Below the pieces are notes generated by a model. That model made no database searches, was not told the origin of the DNA, and saw only the letters and a list, made by a program, of their open reading frames with translations. Positions 1 to 12,900 of a stretch of 64,000 nt of DNA are shown one piece after another. The number at the start of each line of letters is the position of its first letter. Position 1 is the first letter of the stretch. Made by a program: the position numbers and the translations under genes. Source of the DNA: Bugulina stolonifera (lineage: Eukaryota; Bryozoa; Gymnolaemata; Cheilostomatida; Bugulidae); the NCBI GenBank assembly GCA_935421135.1, contig OW285188.1, positions 15,291,233-15,355,232 on the forward strand, read 5' to 3'.

Positions 1-549
1 AGTGAGAGAAATGGAACACTATGGTATAATGATTATGTTATGAGAGTTATCTTTCCACCCAATGGATCACACAGAGGGTAGACAACTTCCGACATTAATA
101 GTAAAGCCCTAAATGTCCACTGGATTCCTTCAACACATGGGCATCCAAAAGGTATTAATTAATCGAACATCTAAGTTGTCCTCTAATTTCTTGCCTACAA
201 ATAATGCCATTTTTAAAGAGCTGGAATCAAGAATCCAGAAATCAGAATCACTTCACCTCATGGAAACATTGAAATTGCTGTAAACAGAGTAATCATGTCT
301 TTTACCACTACCGACCATGATATTCCCTGCAATACTATGCAGTTTTCATTAGAAGCAAATTTAACAGTTTTAAATGGTAAAAGAAAATTATTCCCTTACT
401 ATAGTAATATAAAGTACATAAAATATGGTAAAGCCTAATAATAGAGGATGAACTGAAAACAGCAGAGAGAGAAAAGAGAGGACAACTTCATATCACATTA
501 ACAAGCTTATCAACAACCATGCATGTTTGCCTTACAAACTTGAACTCAC

Positions 550-3500
550 CTTGTAGAACCTCGGTAAATCCACTCTGTCGTGTTCTCAGCTTCAAACAGA
601 ATCTTTACCAGACTGCAATCAACTCTGAGACACCTAGCAGTTAACCATTTTCCTTCCTTCTCACAGTTAACTGTCTGCCCCACCTTTAACCTTAGTATCA
701 TTCTCTGCAGCACAGACATCATTATACAACAACTGGAAGTTGTCTACTTTATGTAACTGGTTACAAAGAGGGGACAACTCTAAGTCTATGCAAACTACGT
801 TTGCACATCACATTCTATGTACATACATATAATGCAGTGTGAAACTTGTTGAAGGAACAAAACAATAACAATAATATAATGAATAAACAATAATTGTTGT
901 TATGAAATACTTGAAATACGAACTTTCAAATCCATCTTACCACAATCAATGTATTTCATGTTACATTCAAATATTTCCACTAACCTCCATCTAAGACACA
1001 CACATGTTGATGTATAGTTATGTACAGTGAGTTAGACACCATTAAAATATGCATCAATTATATTCAAGTATCGCCTGAACCTACCTGGCTATAAGTCTCC
1101 ATGTAGTGTTTCACAAACTCTTGGAGATCACTCTGTAACCCATCCCATGGTTTATCAACTAATAAAACAAACAAACAAATACCATTATATACTACAATTG
1201 CATCATAATTCAGTACACATAATAAACAGTTTACTGTGATTGCAAGTCTTAAAAATATCTTATACATGTTAGTCCATCAGCCAAGCAGCAAAATTATGAC
1301 TTTTCGCTCCTGACCTCTCCAATCTACACAATTTTTTGTGTACAGATAGATTAAAACATGGGCAATTCAAATCCACTTACTAACCCCTCGAAAACACTTG
1401 ACAAAGGGGTGAAAATTTAATTTTTTCGAAATTTTTAACATTAGAGTTGTCTGCTCCTTACTTGCTGTTAGAAACTATTAGAATCCCCCTACGCCAACTT
1501 TCATTGGTCAATTACATGCACTTCCTGTCATTTTGATAAATTATCTAAGAAAGTGAGTAGCAAGAAACCTACTGGATACTAGATTTGGCAACTTTTGTAG
1601 CAAATGTGTAATGATAAATTCATTCAGTTCTCCATATTGGTTATCTTGAGAGTTAAATGGAGCATCCAAAGACCGACAAACTGTTCTCTAAATAATTATT
1701 GACATAGATATTCATTGAATTATGGAAACAGACAGCTAGACATTAGACAAGGAGTTAGTTTGAGCTGAGAGTTAACTCACTCTGACTCTAGGGTTCACAA
1801 CACATAATAGAGGTCTATCATGAGAATCACTAGTAACCAGAGGCTAAATATGGCATCAGTTTCTCTGGAAAAGGTATGTGACTGACTAGGAGAAAGATTA
1901 TATTCAATAGTTATAGAAATAGTTAGTAGCTAGTTGGTTGAAAAATTTGAACTTCATTTTGTGGCATGGATAAGAATTTAAGTTTACCTAATTTAATTAT
2001 TCATTGTAATTTATGGCAATTACTTTTTAGTGGAAACATGTATTTATCCATAATTATAATTGATAATAATTATCATTTTATAAAATTCTTATTGCTTATT
2101 CCATTGCCATGTGAATTATGCTCATACCTCGTCACAAATCTGTTATAATTACTCAATATAATATTTTTATAATAATATAATTAAATGTGATGAAGTTGAT
2201 CGCAATCAGCAAAATTTTTTGCATGATCTTGATCCACAAGAAATTTATAAAATAGCCTAAATGTAGTTTTAAATACACATGTATAATTATTTGTTATGGT
2301 TATAGACATGTATACAAAATTATACTAAATGTAGTCTTGTATTGTGTTGTTCTGTTATTATCATTATGTTATAGTGTAGCAAGACTGCTATTATAGTAGG
2401 CCTATGTTTTACCTAGCAATGCAATAAGGATTTCAATTTCATTTTGATTTTAATGTATATAATTAAGGGTAATGTTCAAGTAGTCTAATCTAGGTTGTAG
2501 TTATGTTCCATGTTTACTAGATATTTCCTGGAGGATACTAGCATTAAAACTGTGGCATTAATTTCACGGCGAAGGCTGCAGTTATGTTTGCCCTTCTGTT
2601 ATTTCACATGCACACAGTCCTTCCACTCCTATTATTGTTCTACAAATATTTTTCCATCTACACCCTAGAATAATTCTTTGTTTCTGGACCAGCACATTTA
2701 TATTTTATTACCTACAGTTGCAAAACCCTTGCTGTTTTAGGTGCAAGTTGCATTGCTGAAAAGAAGCCTTGAAGATGTGATTGGTGGGTGATAAGGCATA
2801 TGTATCCATACCAACGTTACAAGATATACACAGCAAGCATGCGGACAGACCTTGCCGTAGTAGGTATGTTCTTACTGCCGATGCAAGGGGCTATATCAGA
2901 AAATATTTTTGATGGATGATATATACATGTAAGAATTCCTTGAAGCAGAACTCTTCACTTTTCTCCCTTATGTTCAAACATGCATAAATTTAAATTATGA
3001 GCTCGTGCACATACGCTTACATTATGAAGGGTAAAAAAAGATCTAATTTGTTGTTTAGCAATTCATACTCTTGAGAACATCTTTTAAAGAAATTAGATGA
3101 GTTTGTGTATTTTTGCCTTTTGCTAGGGCGGACTGGCTAGAAACAATGTTGCCGTGTTACTACCTCAACTAAATTACGATCAACCTCAGCAGCATACAGT
3201 ACCATCGACGGTGATGATGACAGCTATGATGGTAATTCTTGAAGGACGCAGAGCTATCATTGAAGTAGGCTAGTATAGGTATTTCAAATGCTATCAGCCA
3301 AACGAAATCAAGTACCACATGGCCACTGAACACCCGAAGACTAAACTATTAATAGTACTGAACAAAACGGTACCACAATTGCTGTATAACCTTGTATTCC
3401 TAGTGTGCAGTATGACACTCCATATACCTAGTGAAACAAAGTTTCAAATTATTAATCGTTATTTGTATTCGAAGAAGTTACCCTAATCATCTACCTGAGC

Positions 3501-6500
3501 ACAGAAAATCTGTCAATGCACTTGGATTTACACGTTTCATAACTAGTGGTGGGACAAGTCACCTTTCCCCACCACGTAAGTCGTTACTGAAGATTCGTGC
3601 TACCCATGCCAATTATGTTGCTGTAATTTGTACAAGAGTCTATAAACTGAGGATGGAAGTACCTCGCTCTGTTAACTATGGATGAGAAGTATTAGATCTC
3701 ACCTACAAAGTTATTTAGTGGTGAAACTATTTAAACTGACATGTTACATACTGTCTGTTGCTCCTGTAAGAAGACCAAATATGCAAGTACACAGTATCAG
3801 ATGATATATAGATACTTGTATGCCTGTATATTAATTGTAAGTTTAGCCTAAATTCTAATTTGTAAATTTATATGCATGTCATATTTTGTGCCTGTGTTAG
3901 GTTGTCTGTATCTTACTGGATCAAATTATAATTAATTTTTTAGTTTCATGGTACAGCACATATTCCTTCGAACTCAGTCTATTAGCTCTAGTTCTTATTG
4001 TCCCTGCAAGTGGGTAATATAGAGGTTATGTCATGTTATGGGTTTTTGCATATATTTTATGCTTTGTCACTAAATATAATATACTACCTAACCTGTATCT
4101 TTAATTGTAATAAAGTACATCAATATTATCTTACAATCGCTGGGCTGATGCTGAAACTAGATTACAAGATACACTAATGGCTCATAAGTTCTCAAGTAGA
4201 TACAGTAGAACAGCACTAGAGTATACTTGGAAGGTCAGCAAATAACAGTAAATGTTTATAAAATTCTAAAATTTTCATGAGTGATTATTCTACGTGTTAT
4301 TTCCACTGTAACAAAAGAGACGTTGCTCTCCGTAGAAAGTCTGCGCAGGTTATCATGTTATTATGCACAGATTATTGCACTGAATATAGTAACAGCATCC
4401 TTAAATACGAAGAAGGTCATTGTCAAACTATTCTAGAATCATAAAATTGGGGCCTTGTTTACGATAACACCAAAAATCTCTGCAGTTTGTGGAAATTTCA
4501 ATGATTTGCTGTTTCTTAGGAATTATCCCCCTCTGTAACAAAGGAATCTATATTTTAATCATAAAGGTTTTGGACTGACACTCATGAAATTTGGTATGGA
4601 GCACCAGACTGCTTGTGGTAGCATCATATTTAAATATGAAGAGCCTGTGCATTATGGATTTGGTGGCAGAGGGTTTTCTATTATAAGGAATTATCCCCTC
4701 TGTAACGAAGCAATTTTTCTCTTCATTATAAAAATTTTGAACTGACACTCATAAAATTTGACACAGACCATTGGACTGCTTGTGGTAACATTGCGTTTAA
4801 ATATGAAGAGTCCATGCATTGTGGATTTATTGCCAGAAGGTTTGTAAACCACAAAAAATGGCAAATAATGGCAATTTTCGCTGAGGAGGTGAACTTTGAC
4901 CTAAAATTTGAGGTCTTCGTCAACATATTTCAGAGGGTTAGTTTCCAGAATCATAAAATTCAGGTCTTGTTTACTTTGGAGCCAAAAATTTGTGTAGATT
5001 GGAGAGGTCAGGAGCGAACTTCAAAAACTAAGCCACTTTTTGATGGTTGGCTGATGGACTATGTATATGAGTATACTAGTAGGGCCTTGTGCAAACTACA
5101 CAAGATAATGCCAATATATTATTGTGACTGTGTCACCGGAGATGGTAATCATAAAATAGATATACTCACACTGATGCACGATAACTCTAATATCAGACTG
5201 TTTGGTGTATTGGGCACACCCATCATCAAAGAACACCAGATATCTGAATACATAATGATACATACAATATAGTATACAATGTGTGCAGTACATGTATAAT
5301 ATTATATGGTGGAGAAAGGTTGGTATGTGATATGTGCTACATATTATTACAGTATAATACATAGTATACATGTATGTACTTTATATGGAGAAGAATCGGT
5401 ACATGTATGTTACAGTATAATAAACAGTATACATGTATACATACCTATGATTATTCTTCATGTAGGGTGGTTCAGCTACTATTCCACTATAATAATCTAG
5501 TGATCCTGTCATTTCTTTATAGAGTGCTACAAGACAACAAACAATAAAGTTAAACGTATCGATTTCATCTAAAATGTACCCTAATGCTCACACTAAGAAC
5601 ACACCAAAATCTCGGTCTCATCTGCATATATTAGAATAGAGTACGTTACATGGCAACAAGGGTAGCATCAACTTTTACACATGTAGATTAAACCTTCTTG
5701 ATAATTAATATGTTTGAAGTAACAATGAGAAATTTCACAGTTTGAATAACTGGATGTCAGAAGGTAACATTAAGCAAGGAAACATAAATTTCATGAGAAC
5801 GGCTGATCTGAGGAGTGAGTGGCAAGACATGATCACCAACCAATGTCTGTTCCAGACCTGGTACGTAAAGAAGAAGAAGAAATGTAGAGGTAGCAACAAG
5901 GTGTGCGGCTATCTGTCCACTTCACAGGTTGCAGTCTACATACCAATAATTCTTGTGCCACGAACAACAGATTTGTTTGGAGCGTTCTCAAAAGCTATCT
6001 GACTTCTCTTTAACACTCTAATCTGCTTATCCATCTTGACACGGTATACCTATATAATTGGGTGTGTTGCGTTAAATACATTTGAGGTTTTGCACCTTTA
6101 GCAACATCTACATGTATAAAAACATCAAATACAATTAACAACAATGGACAGCATCATTTAAATCATTTTACAGTAAATTACATAGATATGTTTGGAATAT
6201 AAGAGCATTTTCCATAATAATATACTATTAGCCTCGAATCCAACTCATCATAATGGAGGTCAACCGCCTCTTCCTGGCTAGTAGCTCTCCACGACATACC
6301 TCACTCCCTTCTTTACCAGTTGCTGGTAATATATCAATAACTGTAGCCCTCTTCCACAAGTCACCATTTTTAACAGCAAAACAACCAGAATTAGCTTTAA
6401 TCTTCTCAATGGACGGCTTAATTTTTATCTCCTCAATTATCTCTATATCATCATCATCATCATCTTCATCATCAACAGAGGGAAGAGGTTTAGGTTGAAG

Positions 6501-7492
6501 CTGTGCCTGAGCTGCCTTACTCTGAGTACTTCCTGCCTTTTGTTCTCTGTATAAAGTGAATCAGTGCAGTGTACTAGATGCCTCCTTGTAAAGGATTGCG
6601 TGTTACAAAAATGAGTGTATAAAGAAATTTTATATAACTTGTGGCCATGAATATAGCATGCTTATTAGTCTAACACATTTTATCTCTGTGTTAGAATGAT
6701 CCAATCATTATAGCTACAGTAACCGAATTCACAGTTCAACTTCCAGTACTACATTACAATCTAAAGAAATTAGGAATATTTACTTGGCCTTTCGCTGCTG
6801 TGATACCGCTTCATACTCAATACGCAGCAACTCTAATTCTTTCTCCAATTCACCAATCAAATATTCCCTCTGTTTACTTTCCTCTAAAATATACATAAAC
6901 CCAACACATTACATGTCATCATATGTATGCTTTCAATATAGCAAGCCTAAGTTTAAATAACACCACAGTCGCATCGAGATGAATTCTAATCAATTCATTA
7001 AGTTTTTAAAGGGGCCCTGTGTATTATTCCAAAAACATACAATGTACAGTAATTGAAAACGGAACTACACCACATTCCAAAATATCATATGTCACCAAAA
7101 AGCGAATAAGAATTTACTACCCAAAAACAATTAATTCATTTTTTACCCTCTTCTTTTTCGAGAGCCTCGGCCCATTCTTTGAGCATTCTGTCAGTTTTTT
7201 CAGCATATGCTTTTGTTTCTTCATCCTCAAGAACAACCTCCCTGATAAGATTATACAACTGCTCTTCTGTGCCTTTGAACACAAACGCTGTGTTATCCGA
7301 CTCAAATAACTTAGGATCAATACGACCATCATTTATTGCTGACTCATGCAGCTCCCGTACAGCTTCAGCTATTTTGTTCTTGTCATTGTTTGACGAGTTG
7401 GAGGTCTCCAGTGGTCGTTTAGAACTCGATTTGACAGCATCATTTGAGAGCTTCACTGCAGGGACTGGTGAATCTTTAGTCACATCCATCAA
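550..7492 (-). CDS. SETDB1: SETDB1-type histone H3K9 methyltransferase, N-terminal part (gene continues off left edge)
   Basis: Eight coding exons read in one frame on the minus strand: 7492-7147, 6883-6784, 6546-6300, 6049-5944, 5526-5445, 5243-5170, 1158-1085, 704-550, about 394 codons. All junctions are GT-AG and in phase. Exon 2 is coiled-coil-like (ELEKELELLRIEYEAV). Exon 3 has an acidic D/E run encoded by a GAT-rich microsatellite. Exons 3-8 match the triple Tudor region of SETDB1 in order, including YLVFFDDGCAQYTKQS, DKPWDGLQSDLQEFV and SLVKILF...TEWIYRGSTR. In the known family these Tudor domains precede an MBD and a bifurcated SET domain that trimethylate H3K9 in heterochromatin; those domains should lie left of position 1. 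The start is the MMD pair at 7492/7489, the first ATG of an open exon. Family identification is strong; exon 1 is divergent from vertebrate sequence. The 4 kb intron 6 holds a transposon. Confidence 0.88.
738..779. repeat. Short hairpin with AGTTGTC / GACAACT ends
   Basis: The left arm AGTTGTCTACTTT and right arm AAAGAGGGGACAACT form an imperfect inverted repeat about 42 bp long, located upstream of the last visible SETDB1 exon. Similar arms occur at 12166-12199 and 31567-31610, and single arms are scattered widely in this window. Confidence 0.4.
1271..5060. mobile_element. 3.8 kb element with long imperfect terminal inverted repeats inside a SETDB1 intron
   Basis: The left end (AGTCCATCAGCCAA at 1271) is matched in inverted orientation by the right end (TTGGCTGATGGACT ending 5060). 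Similarity continues inward for roughly 150 bp: both share CGCTCCTGACCTCTCC and AATCTACACAA, then a diverged CTAACCC...TTGAC stretch. The element sits about 110 bp from both splice sites of the intron, so the intron without it would be about 220 bp. I see no convincing target-site duplication and no recognisable transposase. A plus-strand open frame at 3431-3685 (84 codons) has no family I recognise. This could be a foldback or MULE-type non-autonomous element, or two copies of a shorter repeat in inverted orientation. Confidence 0.55.
4430..5000. repeat. Subterminal diverged direct repeats within the 3.8 kb element
   Basis: A unit beginning AGGAATTATCCC at about 4518 recurs at about 4688 (spacing about 170 bp). 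It shares CTCTGTAAC, TGACACTCAT, GACTGCTTGTGGTA and TTTAAATATGAAGAG in the same order. A second shared block (AGAATCATAAAATT...CTTGTTTAC) occurs at about 4434 and about 4949. The copies are clearly diverged, so the array is old. It borders the right inverted end of the element. Confidence 0.6.
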
Positions 7493-9958
7493 AAACTAAA
7501 TAAGTGAATAAATTACACATTATTTATTACTTCAATACCTACGGTAGTCCTACCCTATGGCAGCGAGTGAGCCTGAGAGACTGTCACTGAATCACTGGCT
7601 GTGAGTGAGTAAAATCAAGTGTGTTCTTAACAATCAAAACAACTACATTTCATTTGTGGCTGTAATTTCAGTTTTTCTGTTCTGTTCTGGTGTAGAGTGA
7701 GTGTCCCTAGACCTTAGAGGAAGTGGGGACCATTAGTTTTAGTTCAGTGTGATAAAAAATTATAAAATAAGACTCAGATTGAGATTCGATTGCGATTAAT
7801 TAAACTTTTGTCTTAGCTTTAATATGTACATGAACAACTAATTACTTATACGTTATTACATGGACCAGAGCAAGAAACGAGGACAAAATAACAATTAATT
7901 TTATAAAATGAAATTTGTAGTAATTTATTATAACTTATTTTTAATTTTATACTAAACATTTTGGAAACTTTTTTCTTTGCACAATGATGACCTTGACGTG
8001 AACTTATTTACGTCTCATGTCTAATGCCTAAAATTTGAATTTGGCGTCTTAAAAGAATTCGGTCAGTTTAAAGTTTTCGAAATAATACCATTATAATTGA
8101 CAACTCTAGAGAGGACAACCCCAACCCCTTTCTATGGCTACACCATACTTATTCTGTTCCTGTACTGCAGTGAAGTACAGCACAGGATACATGTAAGATA
8201 TGAATGTTATTGTCAACAATGTTGTGTATAACATAACATCATTCCTTGATTTATACTGTGTAAGTGTAGCTGTACAAGAACTTCACCATGCATGTCAAGT
8301 CTTCTAAATGTTGCAAGAAACTCTTAGATTTGGGTGGGTAGCCACCTACTCAGATCGCACACCCCATTCCTGAATTTTATGCTTACTGTCAGTTGCCCAG
8401 TAACCAGGATTGAATTTTTACTTCAAGTAGGTCTTCCCACAGCAGAAGTATATTGAAGTGTAGAATGAAGACCTCAGAACATGCATGCCACTGGAACCCC
8501 TGAAAGTCAAAGGTTCCACTTGACAATGATAATATTTGGAATGACTTTAGTGAGCCAAAGCGTAAAGCTAAGTAAAGAAATTTGAGATAGCCTTTGTCTT
8601 CTCTATAACATATTAATATTGTTGACTGCATGTAACTTATAGGCGTTCATAAGCTATTCATCATAATTAGAAGTTGTCTTTTCTTCTGAGTGCCCATGTT
8701 GCCAACCCCATCCACAATAAAAAGGATCTAAAACTAACCATGCCTATACTATGTGTTTACTTTGATAAACGTAAAGACTGTTGATGAGTTAGTCTGTATA
8801 TCAAAGATCCTCTCTAGGCATTACATTGTTGAGAAGACAACTCCCAATTTTTGACTGGTTCTCATGCTGGGAAAACTGTCTATAGCATTTACAAACACAA
8901 ATCAAATAGGTGATTATAACATGGATAAAACAGTGTGACAACTTACATGCAATACTTATGCAATCAGCATACAAACTACAATCCAATTTTTCCACGACTG
9001 CATTTAGCAGGAATTATCTGAGGCAGGTCAGTAGATCTGAATCCATCACTAGTATTAGTTTACTCAATGATAAGGTGACCAACCATTATTGTGACAGTTT
9101 TGTTTGGGGTTCAAAGTGATTATTGACATTTGCTGTTCCATCCAGTAGCTCTCATTTGAACAAAACTTTCTCAGGCTTAATAAACACCTTCAAGTGCAGC
9201 CTAGGCCCTAGATAGCTATGGGTCAATTTTTTGCATTCTTATGTCTATCGGGTCTCACTCCTGTCTAAAAGCGATAATCCAGATATTTAATCTGGCCATG
9301 AACTAGCCTGAGCATCAGGCTCAGCAAGCCACGCCGGATCTCACCCATTCTATGAGTGTCATAAGCTTCGATTCAATATTTCGCCATCCATATTTTTTTC
9401 CTCTTTCCTGCATGTAACCTATTATCAGATAAATTATGTCATAATGGATTATATATTCAATGCTTATCATATATAACAGCTGGAACAGGAGGTTGTTCTC
9501 ATCAATGTTGATAATTATTGTGTCCTCGTTAGGTACTCAGCACTAATCTACTGCTGTTAGTCAGGTGAGGTAACTGCAGTATATCATACTCATTATATTT
9601 TACTTTTCTTACATGTAATTCTTAGATTAATAATGTCTTGTCCTTAAAACCACAATTACAAAAACAGTAGTAAAGTGATAGTGAATTAGGGATAGACAAG
9701 GGATACATAATATGTATCCCTTGTCTATATATATATATAATACCTGTTTTATGAAAGTTAACTGATGTGAAGGATACAACCTAATGCAGTCATGTCTCTT
9801 GAATATTATACATTGTAAGAGAGTAATTTTTAAGCTGCCTAACATACCTGCTATAGTGTCTTATCTTATACTATGTGTCGTTAATGATGTATATTATTTT
9901 ATTATATGTACATGAATATGTTGTTGTGTTCTACTGTGAAGTTGATGTAATATCAGAT
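7493..9958. other. Intergenic region between divergent SETDB1 and lipase genes
   Basis: This 2.5 kb stretch separates two start codons pointing away from each other and so should hold both promoters. I see no further gene. A minus-strand open frame at 8389-8631 (80 codons) has no recognised domain and no splice context. A perfect 36-bp palindrome lies at 9692-9727. Confidence 0.5.
9692..9727. repeat. Perfect 36-bp palindrome followed by a TA run
   Basis: The arms ATAGACAAGGGATACATA and its exact reverse complement meet at 9709/9710 with no spacer. A (TA)n run follows at once. It lies about 230 bp upstream of the lipase start. It could be a replication-slippage palindrome or a tiny transposon footprint; no protein-binding function is claimed. 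Confidence 0.7.
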
Positions 9959-12900
9959 ATGAGGAGCCTTACCTCCATTGGTATATTGGTGATAGTGGGT
10001 GCTAGCATAGTCTTTGCTGGCTATGATGTTAATCAAGAAATCGAGGAGCTGAAAAAGCGATTTGGTGATAAAGGTACAATCCAACATAATATTGCAATAA
10101 ATTTAAGTTTAGGTTTAATTTAATTGAAGTAAAAGATTGGGTAACTGCTGGTGCTCTATGTAACAATTTCAAAATCATTTACAAGGCGGCAAGCTCGATA
10201 TAATTATCACGTGAATGAAGCAGATTGTACAGACATACAAACATTGCTACTGTATATATGGGTTATTTTTAGTTCATGACGTACCATGCAGTGTTAAAAA
10301 GGGCACCTGTTTGGCATCCTCTAAGAGTAAAAACAAGGATAGTGAGTATAATGTTTACATACTAGTCGCTTTATGTTTTGCACAAATCATGCTAATGTCT
10401 ATAAGGATGGATATGAACATTAATATGAATAACATGGTATGTCTTTTAGAAAGATTCTTGTTTGGATCTGATGATGATCACTATTGTCATGATAAACTGG
10501 GGTGTTTCCCGACTGATGGTGCCTTTTCCGAAAGACCTGTGAATCTTAATCCAAATGCAAGAGAAACCATCAACACCCAGTTTACTGTAAGTATGCCCCT
10601 AACACAATAGGTACTTACATGTACATATATGTAAGTATGCCCCTAACACACTAGGTACTTACATGTACATATATGTAAGTATGCCCCTAACACAATAGGT
10701 ACTTACATGTACATATATGTAAGTATGCCCCTAACACACTAGGTACTTACATGTACATATATGTAAGTATGCCCCTAACACACTAGGTACTTACATGTAC
10801 ATATATGTAAGTATGCCCCTAACACACTAGGTACTTACATGTACATATAGGTAAGTATGCCCCTAACACAATAGGTACTTACATGTACATATATGTAAGT
10901 ATGCCCCTAACACAATAGGTACTTACATGTACATATATGTAAGTATGCCCCTAACACACTAGGTACTTACATGTACATATATGTAAGTATGCCCCTAACA
11001 CAATAGGTACTTACATGTACATATATGTAAGTATGCCCCTAACACACTAGGTACTTACATGTACATATATGTAAGTATGCCCCTAACACACTAGGTACTT
11101 GTATGAATGTATTTCTAGAAATGAATAATATCATCATGCAAGTGTTTAATTTGAAAGTATACTTTTGAAAAGAATAAGTTTTTAATTGGAAATGGTCAAT
11201 TATTCCAGACAGTGTTTTGATTTGAATAATTATTATAGTTTTAAATGTTGTAGTTTTGTATAATATTATACATCAATCTTTAACCGATACATAAGGTATA
11301 AAGGTATACACTATCTATCCATTAAAATTATAGTGTAAATTAGTTATACAAGTAACTATGGAATCAGCTTAAAAGCGCATGTAAATGGCCTAAAATGTAT
11401 ACATGTAGTATACGCGCTGGTTAGGTTGTTCATGGCATGTATGTGCCCAGTTCACTGAATTACTCACCCCCTCTTTATTCAGCTCTATACAAGGAATAAC
11501 CGAAAGACTGGTCAGAAGTTGGTAGCAGATAACTCCAATACTCTCTACTCATCCTTGTTTAATCCTGACAGGAAAACAAAGTTTGTTATTCATGGATTTT
11601 TGGAGAGCAGTAAGGCAATCTGGTTTGATGTAAGTCTTGCGTATATTTTGTCATAGCAAACACACAAGTACATGTAACTTGTTTATACCAGCTCAATAAT
11701 ATGATTCATGTGGTTGCTGAAATGTTTTTGGCGTTGACCTGCTTCCCTTACCAAATGCAGTTGCCAAAAAACTTAAAAATTCAGGAGAACCTCAAATATT
11801 CAGGATGAGGGAAGCAAAGCAAAATTCCAAGTATTCAACTGACTACTGTAACTTACTATGCATAAAGCAAAATATACTTTTATAGAAAGGAACATTGTAT
11901 AAAAAAATTCTAGGCAAGTTTTATTATCATTATACATGTACATTTATCTAGCCAATGAATGAACAGCTGCTGAAGAATGGCGACTATAATGTCATCAATG
12001 TTGACTGGGGTGGACTTAGAGGATCAAAAACTTTATACACACAGGCTACAGCCAATACCAGAGTTGTAGCTGCCGAGATTGTTTACCTATTGAAGTCTCT
12101 TGTGGTAAGGAGTAGGGCTAACAATTATCCTGCATGTCATTCTACGAGTAGATAAAGTTGAACAGAGTTGTCCTCCCTCATCAATGTAGGAAGACAACTC
12201 CACCTCTTACATGAAAATGATGGTCTACTTCATTCAACGTCAACCCATATACTAAGATTCTGTTGATCTTTTGGCGATCAAAATGCCCACGCATTAAGTG
12301 TGATTGCATAGCCATAAATATTGCACCTGTCAGGTGTCTACTGTTAGGCAGAGACTCCCCATTTTCAACTAAGATTTTGGTTCTGAACCTCACCTAAACG
12401 TTGAACCTTCTCTTCTTTTCACAAGAAAGGGGTTGACAGGTATAACAGTTATAATAAATATGATAAATCTAGTAAATCTGTTAAAGGATTTTGCTTACAG
12501 AAAATCAAGTCTCTGTCTCTTGCGGATGTTCATCTGATTGGGCATAGTCTAGGATCTCACATATCAGGCTACGTAGGTAAAAACTTTTCTGCTGCCATTG
12601 GTAGGATTACAGGTCTAGATCCAGCTGAGCCTTACTTTCAAGGTATTTGTACTAATAATAGCGTATGAATTGTATAGTACTGTGTACATAATGATATTAT
12701 GACTGAACTGCATGAATAATCATATGGGCCCTTTAGAAGGGATAAATAACCATAATCTAATTGAAGATGCAGAAGCAACATGTTGAAATTTGTATACTTT
12801 AATTTTAACTTTCAAGCAAATCTTACACAAAAATTGACCTTGATTTAATTTGTGATTATGTGTTATGATTATTGCTTTCTTATTTTTGCAATATTACTTA

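Noticed and set aside
3431..3685. Plus-strand 84-codon frame inside the SETDB1 intron element
   Set aside because: No transposase or other motif recognised; length is within chance for this composition.
8389..8631. Minus-strand 80-codon frame upstream of the lipase
   Set aside because: No domain, no splice sites in a sensible place, and no match to flanking genes. Possibly a decayed repeat.
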